A stretch of 64,000 nt of DNA, from the NCBI RefSeq assembly GCF_003858535.1, contig NZ_RQTJ01000011.1, positions 1-64,000 on the forward strand, in the 5' to 3' direction. The stretch is from Paenimyroides viscosum (GTDB lineage: Bacteria > Bacteroidota > Bacteroidia > Flavobacteriales > Flavobacteriaceae). Positions 18,199 through 25,013 of this stretch are shown piece by piece. The number at the start of each line of letters is the position of its first letter. Position 1 is the stretch's first letter. The notes beneath the pieces are model-generated. The model did not search any database. It was not told the origin of the DNA and worked only from the letters and a program-made list of their open reading frames with translations. A program made the position numbers and the translations under genes.

Positions 18199-18340
18199 TA
18201 GTTTCCGCCAACGGCGAAACTACATAGCTATGTATCCCGCTCTCCGAAGTTTACAACTTCGGAGCATAAAGAAAGTGAATTTTGGAATTATAATAATTCC
18301 AATAATTAAATAATTTGCTCAAAGTCTCCTGACTTTGAGC
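18199..18340. repeat. Tandem series of four hairpins
   Basis: Four stems follow one another: AGTTTC-GCC with GGC-GAAACT (18200-18221, one bulged base), the palindrome TACATAGCTATGTA (18221-18234), CTCCGAAGTT with AACTTCGGAG (18242-18264, 3-base loop) and GCTCAAAGTC with GACTTTGAGC (18317-18340, 4-base loop). A related pair of the last two recurs at 27574-27639. Confidence 0.75.
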
Positions 18341-18362
18341 AGCTGTGAACTTACTCCACATC

Positions 18363-18470
18363 CGGCGTCATGCTGAACTTGTTTAACTTCGTTCTATTCG
18401 CAAGCTCGGGTCAGCATCTCACAAGATTAGATGATGATGCGATTCCGTGTCAAGCACGAAATGACACGCA
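18363..18470. repeat. Dispersed imperfect palindromic repeat (unit R3)
   Basis: It begins GGCGTCATGCTGAACTTG, has GGTCAGCATCTC in the middle and ends CACGAAATGACACG, so it combines inverted GTCATGCTGA / TCAGCAT and GTGTC / GACAC elements. Confidence 0.5.
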
Positions 18471-18545
18471 GTATAAGAGCGAAATTTAATTCAATATTGT
18501 AATTTATCAATGTTCTTGGCACAAAGTTCCAGACAGCAAAAAATA

Positions 18546-20366
18546 CTACTCTTCTTCTTTATCTAAATTTTCAATAAACAATGTGGGAGTTTCACCTGTA
18601 ATCACCTTAAACAAACTAGCAAACGTTTTGGGATGCAAATCGCCATAGATAACCGCCAGTTCTTTAATGGTTTTTTTTCGTAGTTCTTTATCTGCTTTTA
18701 AATCTGTAACCGCTTGTTGTATGCGTAAACTATTAATATAAGTACTAAACCCGTTTTTATATTGGCTTAAAAAAGGGGAAAGCGTACTGCGGGTAGTATT
18801 TAATTGTTTCGCTAGATCATCTAAATTTACTGAACCTAAAAAACCTTTTTCCTGCTCAAAACTATTTAAACCGTCTAATAACCGTTGGTCTGTTGCCGAT
18901 AATACAGTCGTGTTTTTTGCCTGTTGCTTTATTTCGGTTATTTCTGTTTCGTTTTCAACAACGCTTTCTGTTTCTGCAACCTCAATACTTGTTGTTTCGG
19001 TGTTTTCAATAGCATCAACTGTTTCTAATGATTTTTCAATTTCCACCTCATCCTTATCAGCTACTTCCTTATTTTCAATTGTATTTACTTCTGTTCTTTG
19101 GATTACTTGGCTTTTATTGTTTTCACTTATTTTGTCTTTATTCTTTTTACTTCTTTTCCAAAATAAGTAACCCGCTGTAAGCACTAAAACACCTCCTAAA
19201 ACACTGATCCACAAATTGTATTTACTTACTAATTTTTGCCATTGCGACGTTATTTTTTTACTTTCTAAATCTTGGTGTAAAATGCTTGTAATGCTTTGCT
19301 GTTCTTTTTCAAACTGCCGGTTCAAAGCCATAAGGCTATTAGTAGCATTTAATTGTAGTTGCGGTTGGTTGGTTTCATTGTAATAGGCAATTAAATAATC
19401 GTACGCTTCACGTAACTCATAATTTAAAAACTTTTTTTCTTTAAAAAGCGTATCTATTTTTGTAAAATACGCCATAGCTTCGGCTTTTTGGTTTTGTTCC
19501 CACAAAATTTTACCCAAATACAGATAAATAACATGCTTATTGGTAAAATCACCGTTTTGCTCTATGGCTGGTAGTGCTTTGGTAAAAAAGTTTTGTGCCG
19601 TAGCATAATCTTTCTGTAAAAAAGCCAAGCCGCCTTTTACATATTCTAAATAAGCAGTTTCTAATTGTTGGTCTTTAGGTTTCAACAATCCAACTGCCCG
19701 CTGGCTTTCTTTAATAGTAGCAGCAAGTTTATCTATATCTTTTAACTGCCAATAGGTTCTACTTAAGCTATAAAGACTACTTATATAACCACGTTGGTGG
19801 TTGTAGTCTTTTTTAGATTGGTAATAGTCTTTTGCTTGTGTAAAATAGGTAACCGCTTTAGCATAATGTCGGGTATAGTAATAAATATTGCCAATATCTA
19901 TACGTACAGCATTTAGGTTATACTGGTTATTTATTTCTTCGTTAAACGCTTCCGATTCTATGGCGTAGTACAATGCATTTTTAAAATCACGCTTATTATA
20001 ATAAAACACAGCACTTCTGTTTAAGTAACGTCCTTTTATACTGTCGTTGGTACTGTTTTGTACCAAAGGGTGCATTTGGTGGAGCAACAAAGCAGCATCA
20101 GCATACGGAATTATAAACGATTTTTTTTCTAACGCACGATATTGTTCCAATTTATTATTTTCATTCCGCGCTTTTTGATAATATACATCTAAATATTGTA
20201 GCTTTTTTTCATTTGAAACCGTATCGTTTTGAATCACTTCCCAAAGCTTTTTATAAGAATCTGCCGTTGTTTGCCCAAATGAACAAAACGGTAACAGAAA
20301 AATAATCCAACAAAGGAATATATTATCCAATACAGGGAATAAATTGTCCAACTTTTTAAAAAACAT
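18546..20366 (-). CDS. TPR-transmembrane-AraC-type helix-turn-helix regulator
   Basis: 606 residues from the ATG at 20366. A signal or anchor segment (about 8-30) is followed by tetratricopeptide-like helices across 35-370 (NRSAVFYYNKRDFKNALYYA, NIYYYTRHYAKAVTYF), one membrane helix near 385-403, an acidic Glu/Thr-rich linker and a C-terminal AraC-type DNA-binding domain. The DNA-binding part has LDDLAKQLNTTRSTLSPFL and IKELAVIYGDLHPKTFASLF. The layout implies periplasmic sensing and cytoplasmic DNA binding. The frame continues 57 codons upstream, but that part is composed of the 21-bp repeats and lies upstream of the -7 box. It is divergent to the lipoprotein region it may control. Confidence 0.82.
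   Translation of the reverse strand: MFFKKLDNLFPVLDNIFLCWIIFLLPFCSFGQTTADSYKKLWEVIQNDTVSNEKKLQYLDVYYQKARNENNKLEQYRALEKKSFIIPYADAALLLHQMHPLVQNSTNDSIKGRYLNRSAVFYYNKRDFKNALYYAIESEAFNEEINNQYNLNAVRIDIGNIYYYTRHYAKAVTYFTQAKDYYQSKKDYNHQRGYISSLYSLSRTYWQLKDIDKLAATIKESQRAVGLLKPKDQQLETAYLEYVKGGLAFLQKDYATAQNFFTKALPAIEQNGDFTNKHVIYLYLGKILWEQNQKAEAMAYFTKIDTLFKEKKFLNYELREAYDYLIAYYNETNQPQLQLNATNSLMALNRQFEKEQQSITSILHQDLESKKITSQWQKLVSKYNLWISVLGGVLVLTAGYLFWKRSKKNKDKISENNKSQVIQRTEVNTIENKEVADKDEVEIEKSLETVDAIENTETTSIEVAETESVVENETEITEIKQQAKNTTVLSATDQRLLDGLNSFEQEKGFLGSVNLDDLAKQLNTTRSTLSPFLSQYKNGFSTYINSLRIQQAVTDLKADKELRKKTIKELAVIYGDLHPKTFASLFKVITGETPTLFIENLDKEEE
20305..20352. repeat. 21-bp direct repeats inside the regulator's 5' coding end
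   Basis: Units begin at 20305, 20325 and 20346, each of the form ATCCAA-nAnA-GGGAATA-AATT (the last one incomplete). They encode the signal or anchor segment of the TPR-AraC protein. Confidence 0.75.
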
Positions 20367-20389
20367 GCATAAATTTTTTTCTAATCTCA

Positions 20390-20397
20390 CAAAAATA
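20390..20397 (-). promoter_or_regulatory. -7 box for TPR-AraC regulator
   Basis: On the minus strand it reads TATTTTTG, an exact TAnnTTTG match 23 bases ahead of the ATG. It lies between the two clusters of 21-bp repeats. Confidence 0.6.
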
Positions 20398-20490
20398 CAA
20401 AAAAATAGCCAACAGCAGCCTTTTACTTCACAACACACTGATTTTAAAAACAATAAATTAAAAAAATAAAGTTTTAAATACGGATAAATA

Positions 20491-20559
20491 ATCCAAAGAG
20501 GGAATAAATTGTCAAAAAAAGGGAGCAAATTATCCAACCCTTTAAATCCGGATAATTTG
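20491..20559. repeat. 21-bp direct repeats upstream of the regulator promoter
   Basis: Units begin at 20491, 20511 and 20532 with the same ATCCAA...GGGA.AAATT pattern as the first cluster. An inverted copy (GGATAATTTG, 20550-20559) closes the array. The array lies between the divergent regulator and lipoprotein genes. Confidence 0.75.
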
Positions 20560-20643
20560 TTCGCTTGTTGTTTTAAAATCGTTTCATATTTGTAACCGAA
20601 ACAAAAGCTACCCGGGCAGCGTTATTAAAAAACTCCGAAAATT

Positions 20644-21231
20644 ATGAAACGATTTTTTTTATATGCTGTAGCAATTACTGCTTTATGCAGCTCGTGCGAA
20701 ACAGAAGACGAAGTTTTCGCAACAGAAACAAACAAACAAAGCAATACTTTGCATCAGGCAAAGGGTGTTAAAGCAAACGATTACCAAACCTATCAAAGTA
20801 TTTTAAACAGCTTTGCATATAACAACCAACAAACGCATCAGGAAAACCTGCTGCTGTTTGAACAGCACGTAAACCGGCAAATGCTTAATTACGTACCACA
20901 AGAAACATATAAATACGAAATCATAGACATCGAACAATTGTTGGTATTACAACAGGTAGATGCCGATTACATTGAAAAGCTTGTTTATACCAAACAAATC
21001 AAAGAGGCAATTTACGCAATAATAGGCAACCGGTTTAACAGTGATATGGTAGAGCTTATTACCAACGAAAGCGAACGTAATTTAATAGAAACCCTGTTTA
21101 CATTAGACAATAATGGGAATGATGATGATTTATGGAACAGAAATAAAACCATTGCCTTTGCTTATGGCGCACAATACAGTTTTACCCAAGCAGTATTGTA
21201 TGCCGGGGCAATAGAACTATCAGTGAAATAG
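20644..21231 (+). CDS. Predicted lipoprotein of unknown function
   Basis: 195 residues. A short signal ends in CSSC (Cys18), followed by an acidic linker, then mostly helical sequence with many Gln, Asn and Tyr. The C-terminus is a hydrophobic, aromatic segment (IAFAYGAQYSFTQAVLYAGA, about 169-188). I recognise no family. It starts just downstream of the regulator's 21-bp repeats and precedes the lipoprotein plus membrane-protein modules, and its C-terminal hydrophobic segment recalls theirs. It could be a diverged member or an unrelated surface lipoprotein. Confidence 0.6.
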   Translation: MKRFFLYAVAITALCSSCETEDEVFATETNKQSNTLHQAKGVKANDYQTYQSILNSFAYNNQQTHQENLLLFEQHVNRQMLNYVPQETYKYEIIDIEQLLVLQQVDADYIEKLVYTKQIKEAIYAIIGNRFNSDMVELITNESERNLIETLFTLDNNGNDDDLWNRNKTIAFAYGAQYSFTQAVLYAGAIELSVK

Positions 21232-21269
21232 TAAAGTCTTAAAGTTGAATGTCATAAAGTCAAAAGATC

Positions 21270-21310
21270 GTCAGTTCGAGCGAAGTCGAGAACCGAAGCT
21301 TGTCGAGAAA
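21270..21310. repeat. Dispersed palindromic repeat (unit R4, short)
   Basis: CGTCAGTTCGAGCGAAGTCG followed by AGAACCGAAGCTTGTCGAGAA. It contains two inverted TTCGAG/CGAGAA pieces and shares the CGTCAGTTCGAG start with the complement of R1. Confidence 0.55.
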
Positions 21311-21421
21311 CGTAACCTTTCGAAAAGCTCAAGATAAACTAAAGACAATAAATCAAGACATACATTAAGATTACAAAAAATAAAAAACTGAAAAAGAACT
21401 ATTTACCTATTTGTTTCGGAG

Positions 21422-21447
21422 AACCGGCAGTCGCGAATGCCGGTTTT
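21422..21447 (+). terminator. Terminator-like hairpin before module 1
   Basis: AACCGGCA pairs with TGCCGGTT over an 8-base loop and is followed by only two further T. It probably ends the transcript of the preceding lipoprotein gene, although it is 190 bases away. Confidence 0.5.
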
Positions 21448-21450
21448 AAC

Positions 21451-21520
21451 AAACAAATTATAAACAACCGATTACAGCGGGTTACCTGTAAAACCAATTT
21501 TTAACCGCAGTTTATAAAAC
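21451..21520. repeat. Leader repeat, copy A
   Basis: A 70-base block starting AAACAAATTATAAAC and containing CCGATTACAGCGG and ACCTGTAAAAC. It recurs at 22683-22755 with most positions identical. Each copy sits in front of a module of the lipoprotein/bacteriocin-like array. Confidence 0.8.
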
Positions 21521-21552
21521 AATAAAAACAAAACTGCTAAATTTTATTTAAA

Positions 21553-22209
21553 ATGAAAAAATTAATTATTTTTATCGGGATAGTTTTTATATCCTTACCT
21601 TTAATTATTAGTTGTAATTCAGATAGTGATACTGAAGCAACTGAAGTTAAATCTGATAATAGTGTAAACACTTTAAAAAGAGAAAATCTCTCTTCTCTTT
21701 TGGCTGAAGATGAAAGTTTTATCACTTTAATAAAAGTATCAGAAAATGTTATTAACTTTAATAAAGATCAAAGAGAACACTTTGTGGAAAACTTTAATGA
21801 AGATAATATACTTAAAGAGGATTCATTAAATAATGCTTATTTATCTTCAATTACTGGTATTGATGTAGAAGAAATAACTTTAACAAATGAAACGTTAGGA
21901 AGAGCTACTACTAATTTACTTTCAAAATATCCAGTTTTAGAGTCAATAGAAGCTAAGGAATTAAAATTAATTGTTCAAGATGCTATTAATCAAGCAGAGG
22001 AATCAGGACGAGTTGTTTTTTCCGATAAAGAAAAAAATTGTCGTGCTTGTGCTGATGAAGGCAGATCAGATATGATAGTAGATACTCTTATGGGGGCAGT
22101 TGCTGGAGGTTCAATTGGTGGTCTTTTTGGTGCTTGGATAGGAGGTACACTTGGCTTTTATAAAGCTGCTAATAAAGCTTTAGTTTGTTTGAAAAAATAT
22201 GGGTGTTAA
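21553..22209 (+). CDS. Lipoprotein with C-terminal glycine zipper (module 1 effector candidate)
   Basis: 218 residues. A lipoprotein signal ends at LIISC (Cys21), then a polar helical stalk (about 30-155), then a cysteine-flanked hydrophobic end. Cys163 and Cys166 precede, and Cys212 and Cys218 follow, a segment whose glycines 181, 185, 189, 193, 197 and 201 are each exactly four residues apart. Such glycine zippers pack membrane helices and occur in the Caulobacter Cdz bacteriocins. No sequence family was recognised. A small membrane gene overlaps its 3' end by 11 bases, as immunity genes often do. Toxin function is inference. Confidence 0.7.
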   Translation: MKKLIIFIGIVFISLPLIISCNSDSDTEATEVKSDNSVNTLKRENLSSLLAEDESFITLIKVSENVINFNKDQREHFVENFNEDNILKEDSLNNAYLSSITGIDVEEITLTNETLGRATTNLLSKYPVLESIEAKELKLIVQDAINQAEESGRVVFSDKEKNCRACADEGRSDMIVDTLMGAVAGGSIGGLFGAWIGGTLGFYKAANKALVCLKKYGC

Positions 22210-22531
22210 ATTAAAATATAAAAGCATTATTATCGCTGTATTATTATTAGCATATATATTATATCCTGTCCAATTTGCTAATAATTATCAAATAAGTACG
22301 CCAGAAATAATGATTTGTTATGTTTTACTAACATATATAACTTTTAGTATAGTAAAGAAGATAGGTAAAGAAAAATTAGTTCTTTATTATATATATTCAA
22401 TGTATGTGTTTTCTTTTATATATTTTGTTGAAAGTTCGTTTATATATCTCATGTTTTTCAACTTTATAACTCATTTATATTATGAATTTCGATATTATAT
22501 AAATGATTTTAAATTGATGAAAAACAATTAA
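22199..22531 (+). CDS. Small transmembrane protein (module 1 immunity candidate)
   Basis: 110 residues with three or four membrane segments (about 9-24, 37-53, 64-82, 84-95) and a basic C-terminus. Base composition is very AT-rich, unlike the core genes around. The start at 22199 lies 11 bases inside the preceding lipoprotein gene, which implies coupled translation. No family recognised. By analogy with bacteriocin loci it could protect against the partner protein, but nothing in the sequence proves this. Confidence 0.6.
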   Translation: MGVKLKYKSIIIAVLLLAYILYPVQFANNYQISTPEIMICYVLLTYITFSIVKKIGKEKLVLYYIYSMYVFSFIYFVESSFIYLMFFNFITHLYYEFRYYINDFKLMKNN

Positions 22532-22548
22532 TAAATTTTGAAATTATC

Positions 22549-22582
22549 AAAAAACCTGTATTTTAAAAAGCAGGATTTTTTT
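22549..22582 (+). terminator. Terminator after module 1
   Basis: AAAACCTG and CAGGATTTT form a short stem with a mismatch, followed by a run of seven T. It falls 20-50 bases after the membrane gene stop. Confidence 0.55.
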
Positions 22583-22596
22583 GATTTCTATCTTTC

Positions 22597-22682
22597 CCCC
22601 CTGCTGGCGAAAGCGTCACGCTTGTACCTAACTTAAATTACTTATTTAGTAAGCAAGAGCAATATGCTTGCACTAGCGGGGG
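22597..22682. repeat. Nested hairpin structure between modules 1 and 2
   Basis: An outer stem joins CCCCC(T)GCT (22597-22605) with AGCGGGGG (22675-22682). Two inner hairpins lie within it: AAGCG/CGCTT (22611-22623) and GCAAG/CTTGC (22653-22671). It ends exactly where leader repeat B begins. Confidence 0.65.
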
Positions 22683-22755
22683 AAACAAATTATAAACAGC
22701 CGATTACAGCGGCATACCTGTAAAACTATTTTTTTAACACAGCAGTTTAAAAAAC
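22683..22755. repeat. Leader repeat, copy B
   Basis: Second copy of the block at 21451-21520, starting with the identical AAACAAATTATAAAC and keeping CCGATTACAGCGG and ACCTGTAAAAC. It fades into the 5' end of the module 2 reading frame. Confidence 0.8.
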
Positions 22756-22836
22756 GAATTATCAAATGAATTAGGTTTTGAAACAGAAACTGTTGTAACT
22801 AAACAAAAAGCAAAAGTTGTTCAAGCAAACGAAGAA

Positions 22837-23307
22837 ATGTTTTATATTGATTTAAATGTTAGACAGAAAGTTACTTTTGATATAAATGAGTTAACAGAAA
22901 TATATAAAGAAGGTAATGTAGAGGTTTTAAAGGCTCATACAATTGGAGAAAATGCGGATGATCTCATTAAGCACGGGATGTTTCTTGTGAAAAAAAATGG
23001 TGTTGTGATTGATGAATTTGTTGTAAAAACAGATGAAAGTATTCCACATTTAAGAAGATTAGATTTAATGGAGACGGATTTTTCGAGCTTTTTAAGTTTA
23101 GATTTTAATTTGGAATCACAATCTACCGAAGTTACAAATAAAAAACCAAGAAAAAAGATCGGTGACTGTGGTCAAGATGTTATAGATTGTATACAAGATG
23201 TTTATACTAATAATGGGTGGGCTTCAGTTGCTGCTTTCGTTACAACTGCTTTTATTCCACAAACAGCAGTGGTATTTACAATTGTTTGTTACAACATTAA
23301 TTATTAA
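22837..23307 (+). CDS. Bacteriocin-like protein with hydrophobic Cys-containing C-terminus (module 2), probably 5'-truncated
   Basis: From the ATG at 22837 it has 156 residues. However, the frame is open from 22738, and the upstream codons (GFETETVVTKQKAKVV) match an orphan fragment at 23586, so the annotated start is probably inside the original gene. No signal peptide or start codon remains upstream. The middle is polar. A basic NKKPRKK stretch (101-107) precedes a 45-residue end with Cys111, Cys118 and Cys151 around a hydrophobic core (WASVAAFVTTAF). This resembles a processed antibacterial peptide, but no family was recognised. Confidence 0.6.
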   Translation: MFYIDLNVRQKVTFDINELTEIYKEGNVEVLKAHTIGENADDLIKHGMFLVKKNGVVIDEFVVKTDESIPHLRRLDLMETDFSSFLSLDFNLESQSTEVTNKKPRKKIGDCGQDVIDCIQDVYTNNGWASVAAFVTTAFIPQTAVVFTIVCYNINY

Positions 23308-23319
23308 TATAATTTAATT

Positions 23320-23538
23320 ATGGTTAAATATTATATAAAAATTTTATCACCGATTCCTTTATTAATATGGGGAGCTTTTTATGATGGAAAGACGTTTTTA
23401 ATATTAATGGTATTATATATCATTTACAGGCAAATTGTTGACGCCAATAAGTTATATAAAAAAGGGGTCATAACCAAAAATCAAATGTGGTTTCCTTTGC
23501 TAAATATAAGATATTTTAAAGACTTGTATCTAAGCTGA
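23320..23538 (+). CDS. Small transmembrane protein (module 2 immunity candidate)
   Basis: 72 residues with two hydrophobic segments (about 5-18 and 24-40) and a basic, Lys/Tyr-rich tail. It starts 12 bases after the module 2 reading frame and is followed by a strong terminator, so the two genes form a unit. No family recognised. Size, topology and position fit a bacteriocin immunity protein. Confidence 0.55.
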   Translation: MVKYYIKILSPIPLLIWGAFYDGKTFLILMVLYIIYRQIVDANKLYKKGVITKNQMWFPLLNIRYFKDLYLS

Positions 23539-23545
23539 TGAAGAT

Positions 23546-23585
23546 TTGCTACTATATAAAATAGTTTTTATAGTAGCAATTTTTA
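23546..23585 (+). terminator. Terminator after module 2
   Basis: TTGCTACTATA (23546-23556) pairs perfectly with TATAGTAGCAA (23569-23579) across 12 bases and leads into five T. Confidence 0.85.
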
Positions 23586-23684
23586 GGATTTGAAACAGAA
23601 ACTGTTGTAACTAAACAAACGGCGTCAGTTGTTCAGGTAGACGATGAAACTTTTTATATCGATTTAAACGTACAACAAAACTAA
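23586..23684 (+). pseudogene. Orphan internal fragment of a module-2-type gene
   Basis: This open stretch has no start codon and ends at TAA (23682-23684). It encodes GFETETVVTKQTASVVQ followed by FYIDLNVQQN. The matching part of module 2 reads GFETETVVTKQKAKVVQ and FYIDLNVRQK, with high DNA identity over the first 35 bases. It lies directly behind a terminator and before the module 3 lipoprotein. It is best read as a relic of duplication or recombination. Confidence 0.7.
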
Positions 23685-23709
23685 GTAGAACAAATTAAAA
23701 TTTAACAAA

Positions 23710-24465
23710 ATGAATATTACAAAAAAAGTAAGAAAAATTACCTTAGGTATTTTAGGAACGGCTATATTAGCATCAGGATTATGGGCTTGTAACAACGACG
23801 AAGTAAGCGGTGATAGTCAATTAAACAATGCTAGGTCTAATATATCAGTAGCAAGTAAATCTGTAAAAATTGCTCCCGATGAAGTAGGTTATTTACATAA
23901 TCAATGTATTTTACTAACAGAAAAATATTTTGAAGAGAATAATATAAATGTTAAAAATTTAACTATAAAAGAGTATTTAGGAAATATGCTTATAGTTGCA
24001 AAAGAAAACTATCCACAACATTTTGCCGATGTAAAGGAAAGTGATTTACAATCATTTTTTGCCGATTATACTAATTATGGAGATTATACTATTGAGCATC
24101 ATTTTGAAAATAAGCTAAAAGCTTATATTTCACCAAGTACAACAAACAACTCTTTTATTAAATTCGCAGAAGAAAAATTTAGTTTTGATTATTCATATTC
24201 TGATCTAGTAATGAATTTTCAAAGGTTTGAAGAAGAGAATGCTAATGAATTTACAAGTGAAGAAATCTACAGAAACGAGGTCTTTAAAAGTGTTCTTCAT
24301 AATTCGAATACTTTATGGTCTACTAAAACAAAACCTAAGGATCCTACTATAGATATGCTATTTACAGATACTTTGACCGCTGCAATAACTGCTGGACTAG
24401 GTCCTCTTGGGGTATTGGCTGGAGGAGCTGCTTCTGCCATTACATATTATAGAATAACTCAATAA
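23710..24465 (+). CDS. Lipoprotein with hydrophobic glycine-rich C-terminus (module 3 effector candidate)
   Basis: 251 residues. A basic N-terminus and signal lead to the lipobox LWAC (Cys27). A helical polar region (about 50-210) with many Glu, Asn and Tyr follows, and the last 40 residues carry DPTIDMLFTDTLTAAITAG then LGPLGVLAGGAAS. The DM-x-DTL-x-A-x-AG pattern resembles the start of the glycine zipper in module 1, so the two proteins may share ancestry at the C-terminus. A small membrane gene follows after 7 bases. Function inferred only. Confidence 0.65.
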   Translation: MNITKKVRKITLGILGTAILASGLWACNNDEVSGDSQLNNARSNISVASKSVKIAPDEVGYLHNQCILLTEKYFEENNINVKNLTIKEYLGNMLIVAKENYPQHFADVKESDLQSFFADYTNYGDYTIEHHFENKLKAYISPSTTNNSFIKFAEEKFSFDYSYSDLVMNFQRFEEENANEFTSEEIYRNEVFKSVLHNSNTLWSTKTKPKDPTIDMLFTDTLTAAITAGLGPLGVLAGGAASAITYYRITQ

Positions 24466-24472
24466 AATTATT

Positions 24473-24856
24473 ATGGAAATTGTAATAAAAGTTTCGGAAG
24501 AAGTAATTTTGAACCATTATTTGATTACTGATAAGAAAGAGAAATTTTTATTAACAGAAAAGGTTAACATCTTAAAAATAAAAGATGATACAACGTCTTT
24601 TTATGTTAAAAATTATTTTACAAAAACAAGGCAATTTTATATCAATAATATTACAGAACCTTTAACGTTAAGAAATTTCTACACAATTCAAACAACAATT
24701 TCTCTAGCATTGATAATTATTATTTTACACATCTTAAGTATGATTCTTAAAAGCAATTTATACGATTCTGTGTTAATGTGGTTTTACATAGTAGTTCTTT
24801 CTCTGTTCGTTTATACCTCAACTTTTGGCAGAAAATATTTTATTAAAATTACTTAA
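24473..24856 (+). CDS. Small membrane protein with cytoplasmic N-terminal domain (module 3 immunity candidate)
   Basis: 127 residues. The first 65 or so are polar with alternating strands. Two membrane segments follow (about 73-91 and 98-117), ending FGRKYFIKIT. This differs from the other small membrane proteins in having a soluble domain first. It begins 7 bases after module 3. No family recognised. Immunity is the simplest reading of its position. Confidence 0.55.
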   Translation: MEIVIKVSEEVILNHYLITDKKEKFLLTEKVNILKIKDDTTSFYVKNYFTKTRQFYINNITEPLTLRNFYTIQTTISLALIIIILHILSMILKSNLYDSVLMWFYIVVLSLFVYTSTFGRKYFIKIT

Positions 24857-24861
24857 AAACA

Positions 24862-24891
24862 ACTTCCACATGAAAGTATTTGTGTGGAAGT
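24862..24891 (+). terminator. Hairpin after module 3
   Basis: ACTTCCACA (24862-24870) pairs fully with TGTGGAAGT (24883-24891). The sequence after it is AATAAAATA rather than a T tract, so termination efficiency is uncertain. Confidence 0.6.
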
Positions 24892-25013
24892 AATAAAATA
24901 TTAGAGAACAATTAAGTAGTATAATAATTGCTCATAGAAAACTAAAATTCTCCGAGAACAAGTCAATAAACCACAAGATGCTAGCGAGCACGGGTAATAA
25001 TATTAGATAAATT

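Larger units (their letters stand above)
18014..18545. other. Long intergenic region packed with palindromic repeats
   Basis: About 530 bases without a gene. In order it holds a GTCATTTC-type palindromic unit (18016-18145), a string of four hairpins (18199-18340) and a second GTCATGCTGA-type unit (18363-18470). The last 75 bases show nothing clear. It sits between a terminator and the 3' end of the TPR-AraC gene, so neither side needs it as a promoter. Confidence 0.7.
21232..21552. other. Intergenic region before module 1
   Basis: About 320 bases. It contains a short palindromic repeat (21270-21310), an intrinsic terminator-like hairpin (21422-21447) and the 70-bp leader repeat A (21451-21520), ending in AT-rich sequence at the ATG of the next gene. 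No small gene is convincing. Confidence 0.6.

Noticed and set aside
18199..18340. CRISPR array
   Set aside because: The repeats are different hairpins, not identical direct repeats with unique spacers. No cas genes are present.
20491..20537. Longer 5' end of the TPR-AraC gene (start at 20537)
   Set aside because: The added residues come from the 21-bp repeat array and cross the -7 box; the ATG at 20366 leaves a normal leader and signal segment.
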